DNA from: Bacillota bacterium
GTDB lineage: Bacteria; Bacillota; Clostridia; Oscillospirales; Feifaniaceae
NCBI GenBank assembly: GCA_030705925.1
Contig: JAUZPM010000014.1
Location: forward strand, 1 to 40,525
Direction of reading: 5' to 3'
DNA: 40,525 bases
Positions 7,867 through 15,656 of this stretch are shown here, piece by piece (positions within the stretch are counted from its first letter, which is position 1; every line of letters begins with the position of its first letter). The notes beneath the pieces are model-generated. The model saw only the letters and a program-made list of their open reading frames with translations. It searched no databases and was not told where the DNA came from. A program made the position numbers and the translations under genes.

Positions 7867-10092
7867 TTATTTGTTTTCAGTCTCCGCCATTTTTGTCGAA
7901 ATCGTGATCGTTTTGGTCAGATCGTCCCAATCGACTGAATAGCCGAGCGCCTCTGACATGAACCTCAGCGGTATCAGCGTCCTTGCATTATAAAGCTGTG
8001 CCGGCACATCCATAGATTTTTCCACGCCGTTTACGAGCGCGGTTTTGCTGTCAATGGCAAACTCGATGACATCGCTGCCGCTAGTCACTTTCACGGTTCT
8101 CTTATCAGCGTCCCAGTCGACTTTAGCGCCGATGCTCTCGAAAAACAGGCGAAGCGGGACAAGCGTCCTTCCGTCCTTGATGATCGGTGCAACGTCGAAA
8201 TCGATATATTTGTCATTGCAAACCACAGAAATGGTCTTTTGAAGGTCTGGCTGGCTGGTAGCATAACTCCTGTCGCCAACAGTCGTTATTATCTTTCCGT
8301 CCTTCAGGTAAGTGTCGGACGGATAGTCCTTGTAATAATGCGTAGCTTTTAGATTAAAGCCCTCGTCGAAAAAGTAGACTCTGTTGAAAAGCTTAGGTGC
8401 AATTTCATAGAAATAGGGCGAATTGTCATAATCACACCATCTTGCGGTATATACCCCGTCTAAATATTTGATTTCATATCTGTCCCAGTTCCCGTCAAAT
8501 ATCTCCTTTGCGTCCTCGCTGATGCCCTGTTTTATCCAGTCGTCGCCGTCGCTTGAAAAGTAAAGCTCGCCGCCAAACCATGCATAATATTCTCTGCCCG
8601 TAGATTTAAGGGTTTCATCGACCTTCGTCATAGACTGTGGGTAAAATTCCAGCTTGGTTTCTTCATCGTTGATTTCGAAGGAATTTCCCATTCCGCCGGG
8701 AAAATTAGCGGGCAATATCTGCTCGATCGTAAACTTTGATGTCGTTTTAGCCGGCAGCTTTACACATGCCATTACTTTTTCTGATTTCGTTTCATAAGGA
8801 TTTTTCCTTACGGCATAACCATTAATGACATTCCCGTTCTCATCTTTAACAGTGACATAATTAGGAGAGCTGGAGCTGAGCTTATAGTAGAGATAGCGTG
8901 TCTTGTCGCCGGTATTGTTTATCGTGACATGATAATTCACACTGACGCCGTAGTTGCCGAGGTTGCAGCCGCTGCCCCTGTTGTCCTTGCCTATCGTCAG
9001 CGGATAGTTTGGAATCCCGCCAGCCGAATCTTTTGTGTCGCTGTGGAAATCATCGAACACCCAATACTGATCTTTTTGTGCATCTGCGACATTGCTTCCG
9101 TAGAAGCTTAGTTTTTCAGGGTCAAAATATTTGAAAGAGAGCATATCAGACTCTGTGCAGGAAGGCCTTGACCATATATCCTCCTGCGGATTGATATTTG
9201 TCATCCATTTTGTTACAACACTGCCTTCAGGGATATACTGATTATATACTTTAACGGGAAGCAGGGTGCCTGCCGTGATTTTGTCATTAATAGAATAACT
9301 CAAATCGGTGTTGACAGCGGGAAGCGTATCTGCTATCCCCTTGTACTGCCTGTCACGGTAATAAACGCCTCTTTTTGCGTTGTCGCAGTGGTGGCTTCTG
9401 TCCCCGAGGATGCCGTCTGATTTAAGAGCGGCAATATTGACGTCGACTTTGCCCTGCTTTATCTCAAAATCGCTCATCAGAAAGACCGGCTTTAAAAACG
9501 CCACCGTGCTGTAGTTGCTTATATATTTGCTAAGCCACATTTTCTCGCCTTTTTTAAGTTCCACCGTAACGGGCGTAAACTCATGCGGCTCACATTTTTC
9601 GTCAGACCTTTCGGTCAGCATCGGAACCTGCATATAATCAGACCAAGCATTGAAAAAGTCGGCGGATGACTGAAGCTTTAAAATTTTATCGCCGGATCGG
9701 AATGTTTCAAGCCTTTGCGCTTCAAACCCCACGGCGGTTATAACGACTGTTGAATCCTCTTTTGCAACGAACTGCGCGTCGAGCTCTATATCGAATCCCA
9801 TTTCCTTCATGCTTCCGTCGCTGTTTTGCAGTTCGGTATGGTTTAGATGCGAAACGAACATGGAATATTTGCCCGCCGCGAGATCATCGTTATTCATTAT
9901 ATAAGATGGGTTGGGGTTAGAGTCGTCTGAAAGGTCTCTGCGCCAGATCGCCTCTTCATTGTTGCAGTATATGTATTTACCGCCGCCCTCAGGCGTGAAT
10001 TTTATATTCTGCGCCGTGACAGAGTCAGACGCCGCGAATGTCATCATGCAGAAAAGCATAAAAACTGGCAAAACAAAAAAGAACTTCTTCAT
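7867..10092 (-). CDS. Large secreted protein with C-terminal copper-amine-oxidase-N-type domain pair
   Basis: A 741-residue protein. The ATG at 10092 opens a signal peptide (MKKFFFVLPVFMLFCMMTFA) with GGGTGA just upstream; an in-frame TTG 12 bp earlier is less likely. Residues 25 to about 620 are extracellular-type sequence rich in Y, D and N that I cannot assign. The last 110 residues are two copper-amine-oxidase-N-like units (KDGRTLVPLRLFFESIGAKV and YNARTLIPLRFMSEALGYSV, each followed by WD). The same domain pair sits at the N-terminus of the 4767-6167 protein, so the locus re-uses one wall-associated module in opposite orientations. The gene has its own terminator downstream. Surface location is well supported; function is unknown. 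Confidence 0.82.
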   Translation of the reverse strand: MKKFFFVLPVFMLFCMMTFAASDSVTAQNIKFTPEGGGKYIYCNNEEAIWRRDLSDDSNPNPSYIMNNDDLAAGKYSMFVSHLNHTELQNSDGSMKEMGFDIELDAQFVAKEDSTVVITAVGFEAQRLETFRSGDKILKLQSSADFFNAWSDYMQVPMLTERSDEKCEPHEFTPVTVELKKGEKMWLSKYISNYSTVAFLKPVFLMSDFEIKQGKVDVNIAALKSDGILGDRSHHCDNAKRGVYYRDRQYKGIADTLPAVNTDLSYSINDKITAGTLLPVKVYNQYIPEGSVVTKWMTNINPQEDIWSRPSCTESDMLSFKYFDPEKLSFYGSNVADAQKDQYWVFDDFHSDTKDSAGGIPNYPLTIGKDNRGSGCNLGNYGVSVNYHVTINNTGDKTRYLYYKLSSSSPNYVTVKDENGNVINGYAVRKNPYETKSEKVMACVKLPAKTTSKFTIEQILPANFPGGMGNSFEINDEETKLEFYPQSMTKVDETLKSTGREYYAWFGGELYFSSDGDDWIKQGISEDAKEIFDGNWDRYEIKYLDGVYTARWCDYDNSPYFYEIAPKLFNRVYFFDEGFNLKATHYYKDYPSDTYLKDGKIITTVGDRSYATSQPDLQKTISVVCNDKYIDFDVAPIIKDGRTLVPLRLFFESIGAKVDWDADKRTVKVTSGSDVIEFAIDSKTALVNGVEKSMDVPAQLYNARTLIPLRFMSEALGYSVDWDDLTKTITISTKMAETENK

Positions 10093-10326
10093 TCGATCAC
10101 CCAATCTATGTTATTGTAAAAGAGCTTAAAGCCCGCTCACTGTATTTTTAGACGGAATTTATAATGATATGTTTCAATAAAGATCACGAAAATCACAAAT
10201 CCAGAAAACTATCGTTTTAATAATATCAATTTAACCGTAAAACTTCAATTCACAAAAAATAAATATACTACGTCAAAATATACAACTTTTTCTTTCTAAA
10301 ATTATTAATTTTTGCTATTTTATGTA
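10093..10326. other. A+T-rich divergent intergenic region
   Basis: This is the space between the secreted-protein gene (minus) and the MarR promoter (plus). It is mostly A and T with no open frame worth calling. I could not find a convincing -35/-10 pair for the minus-strand gene; a TATAAA-like box near 10160-10165 lacks a well-spaced -35. Confidence 0.5.
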
Positions 10327-10383
10327 TTGAAAATTTAAATAGGTAAGCTTATAATTAGGACACAAAATAATTAGGCATCCTAA
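10327..10383 (+). promoter_or_regulatory. MarR-ABC operon promoter with overlapping palindromic operator
   Basis: TTGAAA (10327-10332), a 17-bp spacer and TATAAT (10350-10355). The expected transcription start is near 10362. A perfect palindrome TTAGG-CAT-CCTAA (10371-10383) lies just downstream, and a second ATTAGG half-site overlaps the -10 at 10354-10359. This layout suits autorepression by the MarR protein encoded next. Confidence 0.78.
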
Positions 10384-10418
10384 ATATTAAGTTATTTAAG
10401 AAATGAGGTGAAATTAGC

Positions 10419-10970
10419 ATGCAGGATAAGTCAGAAACAGAGATCATATCTAAAAAAGTCATAAGGGCATTTTTGCAGTTCAAGCGGCTGCGCATGAATG
10501 ACAGCGTAAAATTCAGTAGCGACCATCCCCATCATTTTCATGATAATATTGATCACCACCACCATTTTCATGAGGATAATAATCATTTTCTGAAGCCAAG
10601 CGAAATCATGCTTATGTATGAACTGAAAGATGTCGAAGACGAATATCCGAGTGGAATCAGCGTTTCGGATTTGAGTCATATTATGCGAGTCAAGCCCCCG
10701 TCAATCACATCTTTGATCACGAGCCTTGAGAAAAAAGATATGATCGAGCGGACAATGGATCCGAACGACCGACGGATCATCCGATTGAAGCTGACGGAAA
10801 CCGGCAGGCAATGCATCGAAAAACAGAATCAGCATACTGTAGAAAAAATAAATGGCCTGGTGGAATACCTTGGCAAAGAAAAAAGCGCTCAGCTTGCTAG
10901 CCTGATAAATGATGTATTTATGTATTTTATCAGCCAGGCTAATAACAAAAACATACCAAAGGATCAATAA
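10419..10970 (+). CDS. MarR-family regulator with histidine-rich segment
   Basis: A 183-residue protein with a GAGGTG ribosome site. The winged-helix core is clear: GISVSDLSHIMRVKPPSITS (recognition helix region, residues about 75-95), then DPNDRRIIRLKLTETG, the MarR wing. Inserted between the first helix and the core, residues about 28-52, is a run holding 11 histidines with acidic and Phe residues (HPHHFHDN, DHHHHFHEDNNHF). MarR proteins usually lack this; it could bind Zn, Ni, Cu or haem. The gene precedes two ABC exporter genes by 38 bp and very probably represses that operon through the palindrome at its promoter. Effector identity is inference: a metal acting through the His patch, or a drug. 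Confidence 0.9.
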   Translation: MQDKSETEIISKKVIRAFLQFKRLRMNDSVKFSSDHPHHFHDNIDHHHHFHEDNNHFLKPSEIMLMYELKDVEDEYPSGISVSDLSHIMRVKPPSITSLITSLEKKDMIERTMDPNDRRIIRLKLTETGRQCIEKQNQHTVEKINGLVEYLGKEKSAQLASLINDVFMYFISQANNKNIPKDQ

Positions 10971-11008
10971 GCTGCAACGCTTCTTGACCTAAACGATGGA
11001 GGCATCTA

Positions 11009-12736
11009 ATGCTTAAAATCTATAAAAATCTAAAGCCATATATCCCCTATATTTTCGGGATCTTGGTTTTTCAGGCACTTCAGTCGATGGCAAACCTTTA
11101 CCTGCCGACGCTGATGTCCGATATCACAAACAACGGCATAATGAAGTCCGATGTCCCCTATATCTGGCGGATGGGAGGGCTTATGCTGCTCATTGCGGCA
11201 GGCGGCGTCATATGCGCGATCGGCGCAAGCCTTCTTGGCTCGAAAACAGCGGTAGGGCTCGGACGGAGACTGCGCAACAAGATCTTCCGCAAGGTTGAGG
11301 GATTCTCACTGCACGAGTTTGACAAGCTCGGCGCTTCGACCCTTATCACAAGAACGACGAATGACATCATTCAGATACAGACGACAACGATACTTATCTT
11401 CAACATGATGGTCGGCGCGCCGATAACGGCGATAGGCGGAACGATACTTGCATACAGCGAAGATAAAAGCATGACCTTAATCCTTGCTGTCGCCCTGCCG
11501 GTCATAGGCTGTGTCGTCGCATTCTTTGCCACAAAGGGAATGCCGCTCTTCAAAATGGTGCAAAAAAAGATCGATAAGGTGAATTTGGTCGTCCGTGAAA
11601 ACCTCACCGGCATTCGTGTAATACGCGCTTTCAATCAGATCGACCGTGAAAAAGCCCGTTTTGACGAGGCAAGCAGCGATCTTACAAACAACTATATCAA
11701 AGTAAACCGCATAATGGCATTCATGATGCCCATAATGATGCTAATAATGAACCTCGTCACGATGAGCATACTGTGGTTCGGCGCTATGCGTGTCAATGAC
11801 GGCACATCTAACATCGGAAACCTTATGGCATTCATGCAGTATGCAATGCTTATCCTGATCTCCCTTTTGATGCTGACCATGATGTTCATCATGGTTCCGC
11901 GCGCGCAGGCTGCCGCTGAGAGAGTCAACGAAGTGCTTGCGACAAAAAGCGAGATAATAGATCCTAAGGAGATACGCCATGCCAACGATCAGGCGGGCTA
12001 TATCGAATTTAATAATGTAACGTTCAGATACCACGGCGCAGAGGAACCTGCCGTCAGCAATATCTCATTTGCTGCAAAACCCGGCGAAACAACAGCAATA
12101 ATAGGCGGAACGGGCAGCGGCAAATCCACGATAGTCAACCTTATGCCCCGTTTTTACGATACAGACAGCGGCGAAGTATTGGTTGACGGCGTCAATGTCA
12201 AGGAAATGTCACAGGAAGAATTGCGTGCGAAGATAGGTTTTGTGCCGCAGAAGGCCGTTCTCTTTACGGGAACGATCACCGAAAACCTTAAGTACGGCAA
12301 GCTTGACGCAACCGACGAGGAAGTGCGTCATGCCGCAGAAGTTGCACAGGCATCTGATTTTATAGAGAATATGAAAGATTCCTACGATACAATGCTTTCA
12401 GAGGGCGGACTCAACCTGTCAGGCGGACAGAAACAGCGTCTTTCCATCGCCCGTGCTCTGGTTAGAAAGCCGGAAATATACGTATTCGACGACAGCTTTT
12501 CAGCCCTTGACTTCAAGACCGACGCAAAACTCCGCGCCGCTCTGAAAAAGGAAACCGGCAATTCCACCGTTATTATTGTCGCGCAGAGGGTCGGCACGGT
12601 CATGGACGCGGACCGCATCATAGTGCTCGACGAGGGCAAGGTCGCCGGTATCGGCACACATAAAGAACTGATGAGCAGCTGCGAAGTATATCGTGAGATC
12701 GTATCCTCTCAGTTGTCAGAGGAGGAATTGGCATGA
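11009..12736 (+). CDS. ABC exporter half-transporter, degenerate-site subunit
   Basis: A 575-residue protein with an N-terminal six-helix exporter membrane domain (residues about 15-305) and a C-terminal ATPase domain. Motifs: Walker A GGTGSGKST (about 366-374), intact signature LSGGQ (about 470), Walker B YVFDD where the catalytic Glu is replaced by Asp, and a Gln in place of the switch His (IIVAQR). This pattern is that of the TM287/LmrC/BmrC-type partner of a heterodimer, contributing the degenerate ATP site. Its stop overlaps the next start (ATGA), so the two subunits are translationally coupled. The likely role is drug or lipid-like substrate export across the plasma membrane, controlled by the MarR gene upstream. 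Substrate is unknown. Confidence 0.93.
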   Translation: MLKIYKNLKPYIPYIFGILVFQALQSMANLYLPTLMSDITNNGIMKSDVPYIWRMGGLMLLIAAGGVICAIGASLLGSKTAVGLGRRLRNKIFRKVEGFSLHEFDKLGASTLITRTTNDIIQIQTTTILIFNMMVGAPITAIGGTILAYSEDKSMTLILAVALPVIGCVVAFFATKGMPLFKMVQKKIDKVNLVVRENLTGIRVIRAFNQIDREKARFDEASSDLTNNYIKVNRIMAFMMPIMMLIMNLVTMSILWFGAMRVNDGTSNIGNLMAFMQYAMLILISLLMLTMMFIMVPRAQAAAERVNEVLATKSEIIDPKEIRHANDQAGYIEFNNVTFRYHGAEEPAVSNISFAAKPGETTAIIGGTGSGKSTIVNLMPRFYDTDSGEVLVDGVNVKEMSQEELRAKIGFVPQKAVLFTGTITENLKYGKLDATDEEVRHAAEVAQASDFIENMKDSYDTMLSEGGLNLSGGQKQRLSIARALVRKPEIYVFDDSFSALDFKTDAKLRAALKKETGNSTVIIVAQRVGTVMDADRIIVLDEGKVAGIGTHKELMSSCEVYREIVSSQLSEEELA

Positions 12737-15603
12737 GTGCAGAAAGCAGAAGATATACAAGGTCATCAAAATCCGGCGGCCGGCACGCGGGCGGACACGG
12801 CCCCGGCGGCGCGATCGGGAGACCTGTTGAAAAAGCAAAAGATTTCAAAGGCACGTTAAAACGCCTTTTACAATACCTAAAGCCCCAGAGAACAAGCCTT
12901 ACTATTGTTATAATATTCGCGATCCTTTCGACAACCTTTACCGTTTTAGGGCCAAAGATATTAGGCAACGCAATGAACCAGCTTACCAACGGTTTCATCG
13001 CCAAAAATATAGTAAACGGCTTAAACGATGCCCAGCCGAAGATGCAGGACGCGCTCAAAGCTTATAACGATGCGATAGACACCGCCGTTAAAAAGGCTGA
13101 CGAAGCCGTTGAAAGCGGCGTTAACTCAACCGTTGCCACACAGAAGCAGGGTGCATATGACCAGGCAATGAAACAAGCTGACGCGATAGCGGTGCAGAAA
13201 TTCAACGAGGCAGTCGCCGCGCAGAAGCAGGCCGCTTACAGCCAGGCAATAAAGCAGGCGGACGCTGTGGCAGTTCAGAAATTCAATGAAGCCACCGCTT
13301 CCCTAAAGCAGGGCGCATACGCGCAGGCGAAAACTCAGGCTGAAGCCGCCGCCAAGGCTCAGGTCGACCAGAAATTCATGGCCGCTGTGCCGGGAATCAC
13401 GGCAGATAAGCTTTCGGGAGTGCCCGGTTACTCAGACGCGTTGAAGCAGGCATATGCCGCCGCCGATACAAAGGCTGTAGAAGCGGTGGACGCACAGTTT
13501 GCATCACAGCTTGCCGGCGCTAAAAAGACAGCAGAAACACAAGCGAAAGCCGCTGTAGATTCCGGCTTTGCGGCAAAGAAATCCGTAATGGACACACAGC
13601 TTGCAAACGCCAAGAAGATGGCTGAAGACAAAGCAAAAGCCGCTGTCGACGAGGCATTCGTTTCTAAACAGTCGGATATCGACTCAAAGATCACATCGGC
13701 AAAACAGGAAGCCGAACAGAAGGCAAGAGATGCTGTCGATAAAGCGTTCATGGACAAACAGAACATGACGAAAGAACAGCTCGACACCTTTCTCTCGCTT
13801 GCAAAGCTTCCGCTCATCAAAAGTACGAACGATTTTAACCAGCGTGCTGATATAGCCAAAACCTTCTTCGATGATCTTAAAAAGCTTCCACAAAACATGG
13901 TTTCCGGCGACGCATCGGTCAAATCATCCAACCTTAATCTCTCAAATATTTCAGACGAAAACCTTAACACTTATATAAAAGATATACGTGAAACAGGCGG
14001 AAGCATTCCCTTTGCCGCAGTCGCCAGGATTCTTATCTTCCTGCTCTTTATATACGTCTTGAGCTCAGTTTTTGCCTTTGTCATGCAATATATCATGTCA
14101 TCCGTTGCGCAGGGCGTCGTTTACAATATGCGTAAAGACGTTGACGAAAAACTTTCCCGCCTGCCGCTCAAGTATTTCGATTCACACTCAAACGGTGAGA
14201 TCCTGAGCCGCATGACGAACGATATAGATACAGTTTCATCGACCCTCCAGCAGAGTTTGACCCAGCTGATCCAGGCGGTACTCCAGATCGTCGGTTATCT
14301 CATCATGATGCTGACGATAAGCCCGATACTGACGCTCATCGTTATGCTGACTCTGCCGCTGTATGTCCTCGTCACCGCTCTGATAGCGAAGAAATCGCAG
14401 AAATTCTATGCCGCTCAGCAGAAATACTTGGGCGAGCTCAGCGGACACACCGAGGAGATGTACACCGGTCATAAGATCGTCAAGGCCTTCGGACACGAGA
14501 AGGATTCTATCGAAACCTTCGAGACAATCAACGACGACCTTTACAACGCAGGCTGGAAAGCTCAGTTCCTCTCCGGCTCAATGTTCCCGCTCATGAATTT
14601 TATAAGCAATATCGGTTATGTCATCATTTCAGTGGCGGGCGGCATATTCGTAACAAAGACATGGCTCAACATCGGCGACATAACAGCATTCATCCAGTAT
14701 TCGAGACAGTTCTCGATGCCGATAGTTCAGACCGCTAATATTGCGAACATCATCCAGTCCACCGTTGCATGCGCTGAGCGTGTATTCGAGGTGCTGGACG
14801 AGGAGGAAGAGATCTCTGACACAGAAAATGCCAAGGTCATCGAAGCTCCGCGTGGCGATATCAAATTCGATCATGTCAAATTCAGCTATAAAGAAACCGA
14901 GCCACTTATCGAGGATATGAACCTTGATATCAAAAAAGGCGAAACCATCGCCATCGTCGGTCCTACAGGCGCCGGAAAGACCACGCTCGTCAATCTGCTC
15001 ATGCGTTTTTATGAGATCAATGGCGGAAATATCACCTTTGACGGCGTGAATGTCCGTGACATAAAGCGGGGCAGCCTGCGCACGATGTTCGGCATGGTGC
15101 TTCAGGACACATGGCTCTTCAACGGCTCTATCGAAGACAACATCCGTTACGGCCGTGAAGGTGCGACACATGAACAGGTCGTTGCGGCGGCTAAGGCGGT
15201 TCATGCCGACAGATTCATAAGAAGCCTGCCTGACGGTTACAAGACCGTCCTCAACGAGGAAGCCTCAAACATCTCGCAAGGACAGAAACAGCTTCTCACG
15301 ATCGCGCGTGCCATCCTTGCCGACCCTGCCGTGCTGATACTCGACGAGGCAACAAGCTCAGTCGACACACGTACAGAGGTGCTTATCCAAAAGGCTATGG
15401 GCAGACTTATGGAAGGCCGCACAAACTTTGTTATAGCTCACAGACTTTCGACGATCCGCGACGCCAAGCTGATACTGGTTATGAACCACGGTTCCATCAT
15501 AGAAAGCGGAACGCATCAGCAGCTGCTTGAAAAGAAAGGCTTTTATGCCGACATTTACAACAGCCAGTTCACCGGCCCGTCAATTGATGAACAGGCTGTA
15601 TAG
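12733..15603 (+). CDS. ABC exporter half-transporter with large extracytoplasmic repeat insertion
   Basis: At 956 residues this is some 330 residues longer than a usual half-exporter. TM1 lies at about 53-78 and TM2 at about 425-455; the extra residues fall between them, in what should be the first extracytoplasmic loop. The insertion is Ala/Lys/Gln-rich and helical, with two repeat families (27 and 30 residues). The ATPase domain has Walker A GPTGAGKTT (about 742-750), a degenerate signature ISQGQ (about 845), a full Walker B LILDEA with catalytic Glu, and switch His in IAHR. It therefore complements the upstream subunit, giving one active composite ATP site. The N-terminus before TM1 is Gly/His/Arg-rich. 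The ATG overlaps the upstream stop by 4 bp with GAGGAGGA just before it. A terminator follows. Confidence 0.93.
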   Translation: MSAESRRYTRSSKSGGRHAGGHGPGGAIGRPVEKAKDFKGTLKRLLQYLKPQRTSLTIVIIFAILSTTFTVLGPKILGNAMNQLTNGFIAKNIVNGLNDAQPKMQDALKAYNDAIDTAVKKADEAVESGVNSTVATQKQGAYDQAMKQADAIAVQKFNEAVAAQKQAAYSQAIKQADAVAVQKFNEATASLKQGAYAQAKTQAEAAAKAQVDQKFMAAVPGITADKLSGVPGYSDALKQAYAAADTKAVEAVDAQFASQLAGAKKTAETQAKAAVDSGFAAKKSVMDTQLANAKKMAEDKAKAAVDEAFVSKQSDIDSKITSAKQEAEQKARDAVDKAFMDKQNMTKEQLDTFLSLAKLPLIKSTNDFNQRADIAKTFFDDLKKLPQNMVSGDASVKSSNLNLSNISDENLNTYIKDIRETGGSIPFAAVARILIFLLFIYVLSSVFAFVMQYIMSSVAQGVVYNMRKDVDEKLSRLPLKYFDSHSNGEILSRMTNDIDTVSSTLQQSLTQLIQAVLQIVGYLIMMLTISPILTLIVMLTLPLYVLVTALIAKKSQKFYAAQQKYLGELSGHTEEMYTGHKIVKAFGHEKDSIETFETINDDLYNAGWKAQFLSGSMFPLMNFISNIGYVIISVAGGIFVTKTWLNIGDITAFIQYSRQFSMPIVQTANIANIIQSTVACAERVFEVLDEEEEISDTENAKVIEAPRGDIKFDHVKFSYKETEPLIEDMNLDIKKGETIAIVGPTGAGKTTLVNLLMRFYEINGGNITFDGVNVRDIKRGSLRTMFGMVLQDTWLFNGSIEDNIRYGREGATHEQVVAAAKAVHADRFIRSLPDGYKTVLNEEASNISQGQKQLLTIARAILADPAVLILDEATSSVDTRTEVLIQKAMGRLMEGRTNFVIAHRLSTIRDAKLILVMNHGSIIESGTHQQLLEKKGFYADIYNSQFTGPSIDEQAV
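13141..13383 (+). repeat. Three 81-bp in-frame repeats in the exporter insertion
   Basis: Units begin at 13141, 13222 and 13303, exactly 81 bp (27 codons) apart. The consensus is QKQxAYxQAxKQADAxAVQKFNEA; the third copy is the most diverged. The heptad-like Ala and hydrophobic spacing suggests long amphipathic helices or coiled coil. Confidence 0.88.
13507..13776 (+). repeat. Three 90-bp in-frame repeats in the exporter insertion
   Basis: Units begin at 13507, 13597 and 13687, exactly 90 bp (30 codons) apart, with a core such as QLANAKKMAEDKAKAAVDEA. This family is distinct from the 81-bp units upstream and separated from them by a Pro/Gly-containing stretch. Confidence 0.87.
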
Positions 15604-15621
15604 ACCTTCACTTTATAAACA

Positions 15622-15656
15622 GGGCGCCGGCTTTTCTTAAGCCGACGCCCCTTTTA
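15622..15656. terminator. Terminator between convergent ABC exporter and MFS genes
   Basis: Arms at 15622-15633 and 15639-15650 pair over 12 bp with one mismatch and a 5-nt loop, followed by CTTTTATT on the plus strand. It lies 18 bp after the exporter stop and its T-run touches the MFS stop codon. Confidence 0.88.

Noticed and set aside
13428-13970. 180-codon minus-strand frame opposite the exporter insertion
   Set aside because: Ala/Lys-rich repeats on the plus strand give a long open Ser/Ala/Phe-rich complement; this is a shadow with no start signal.
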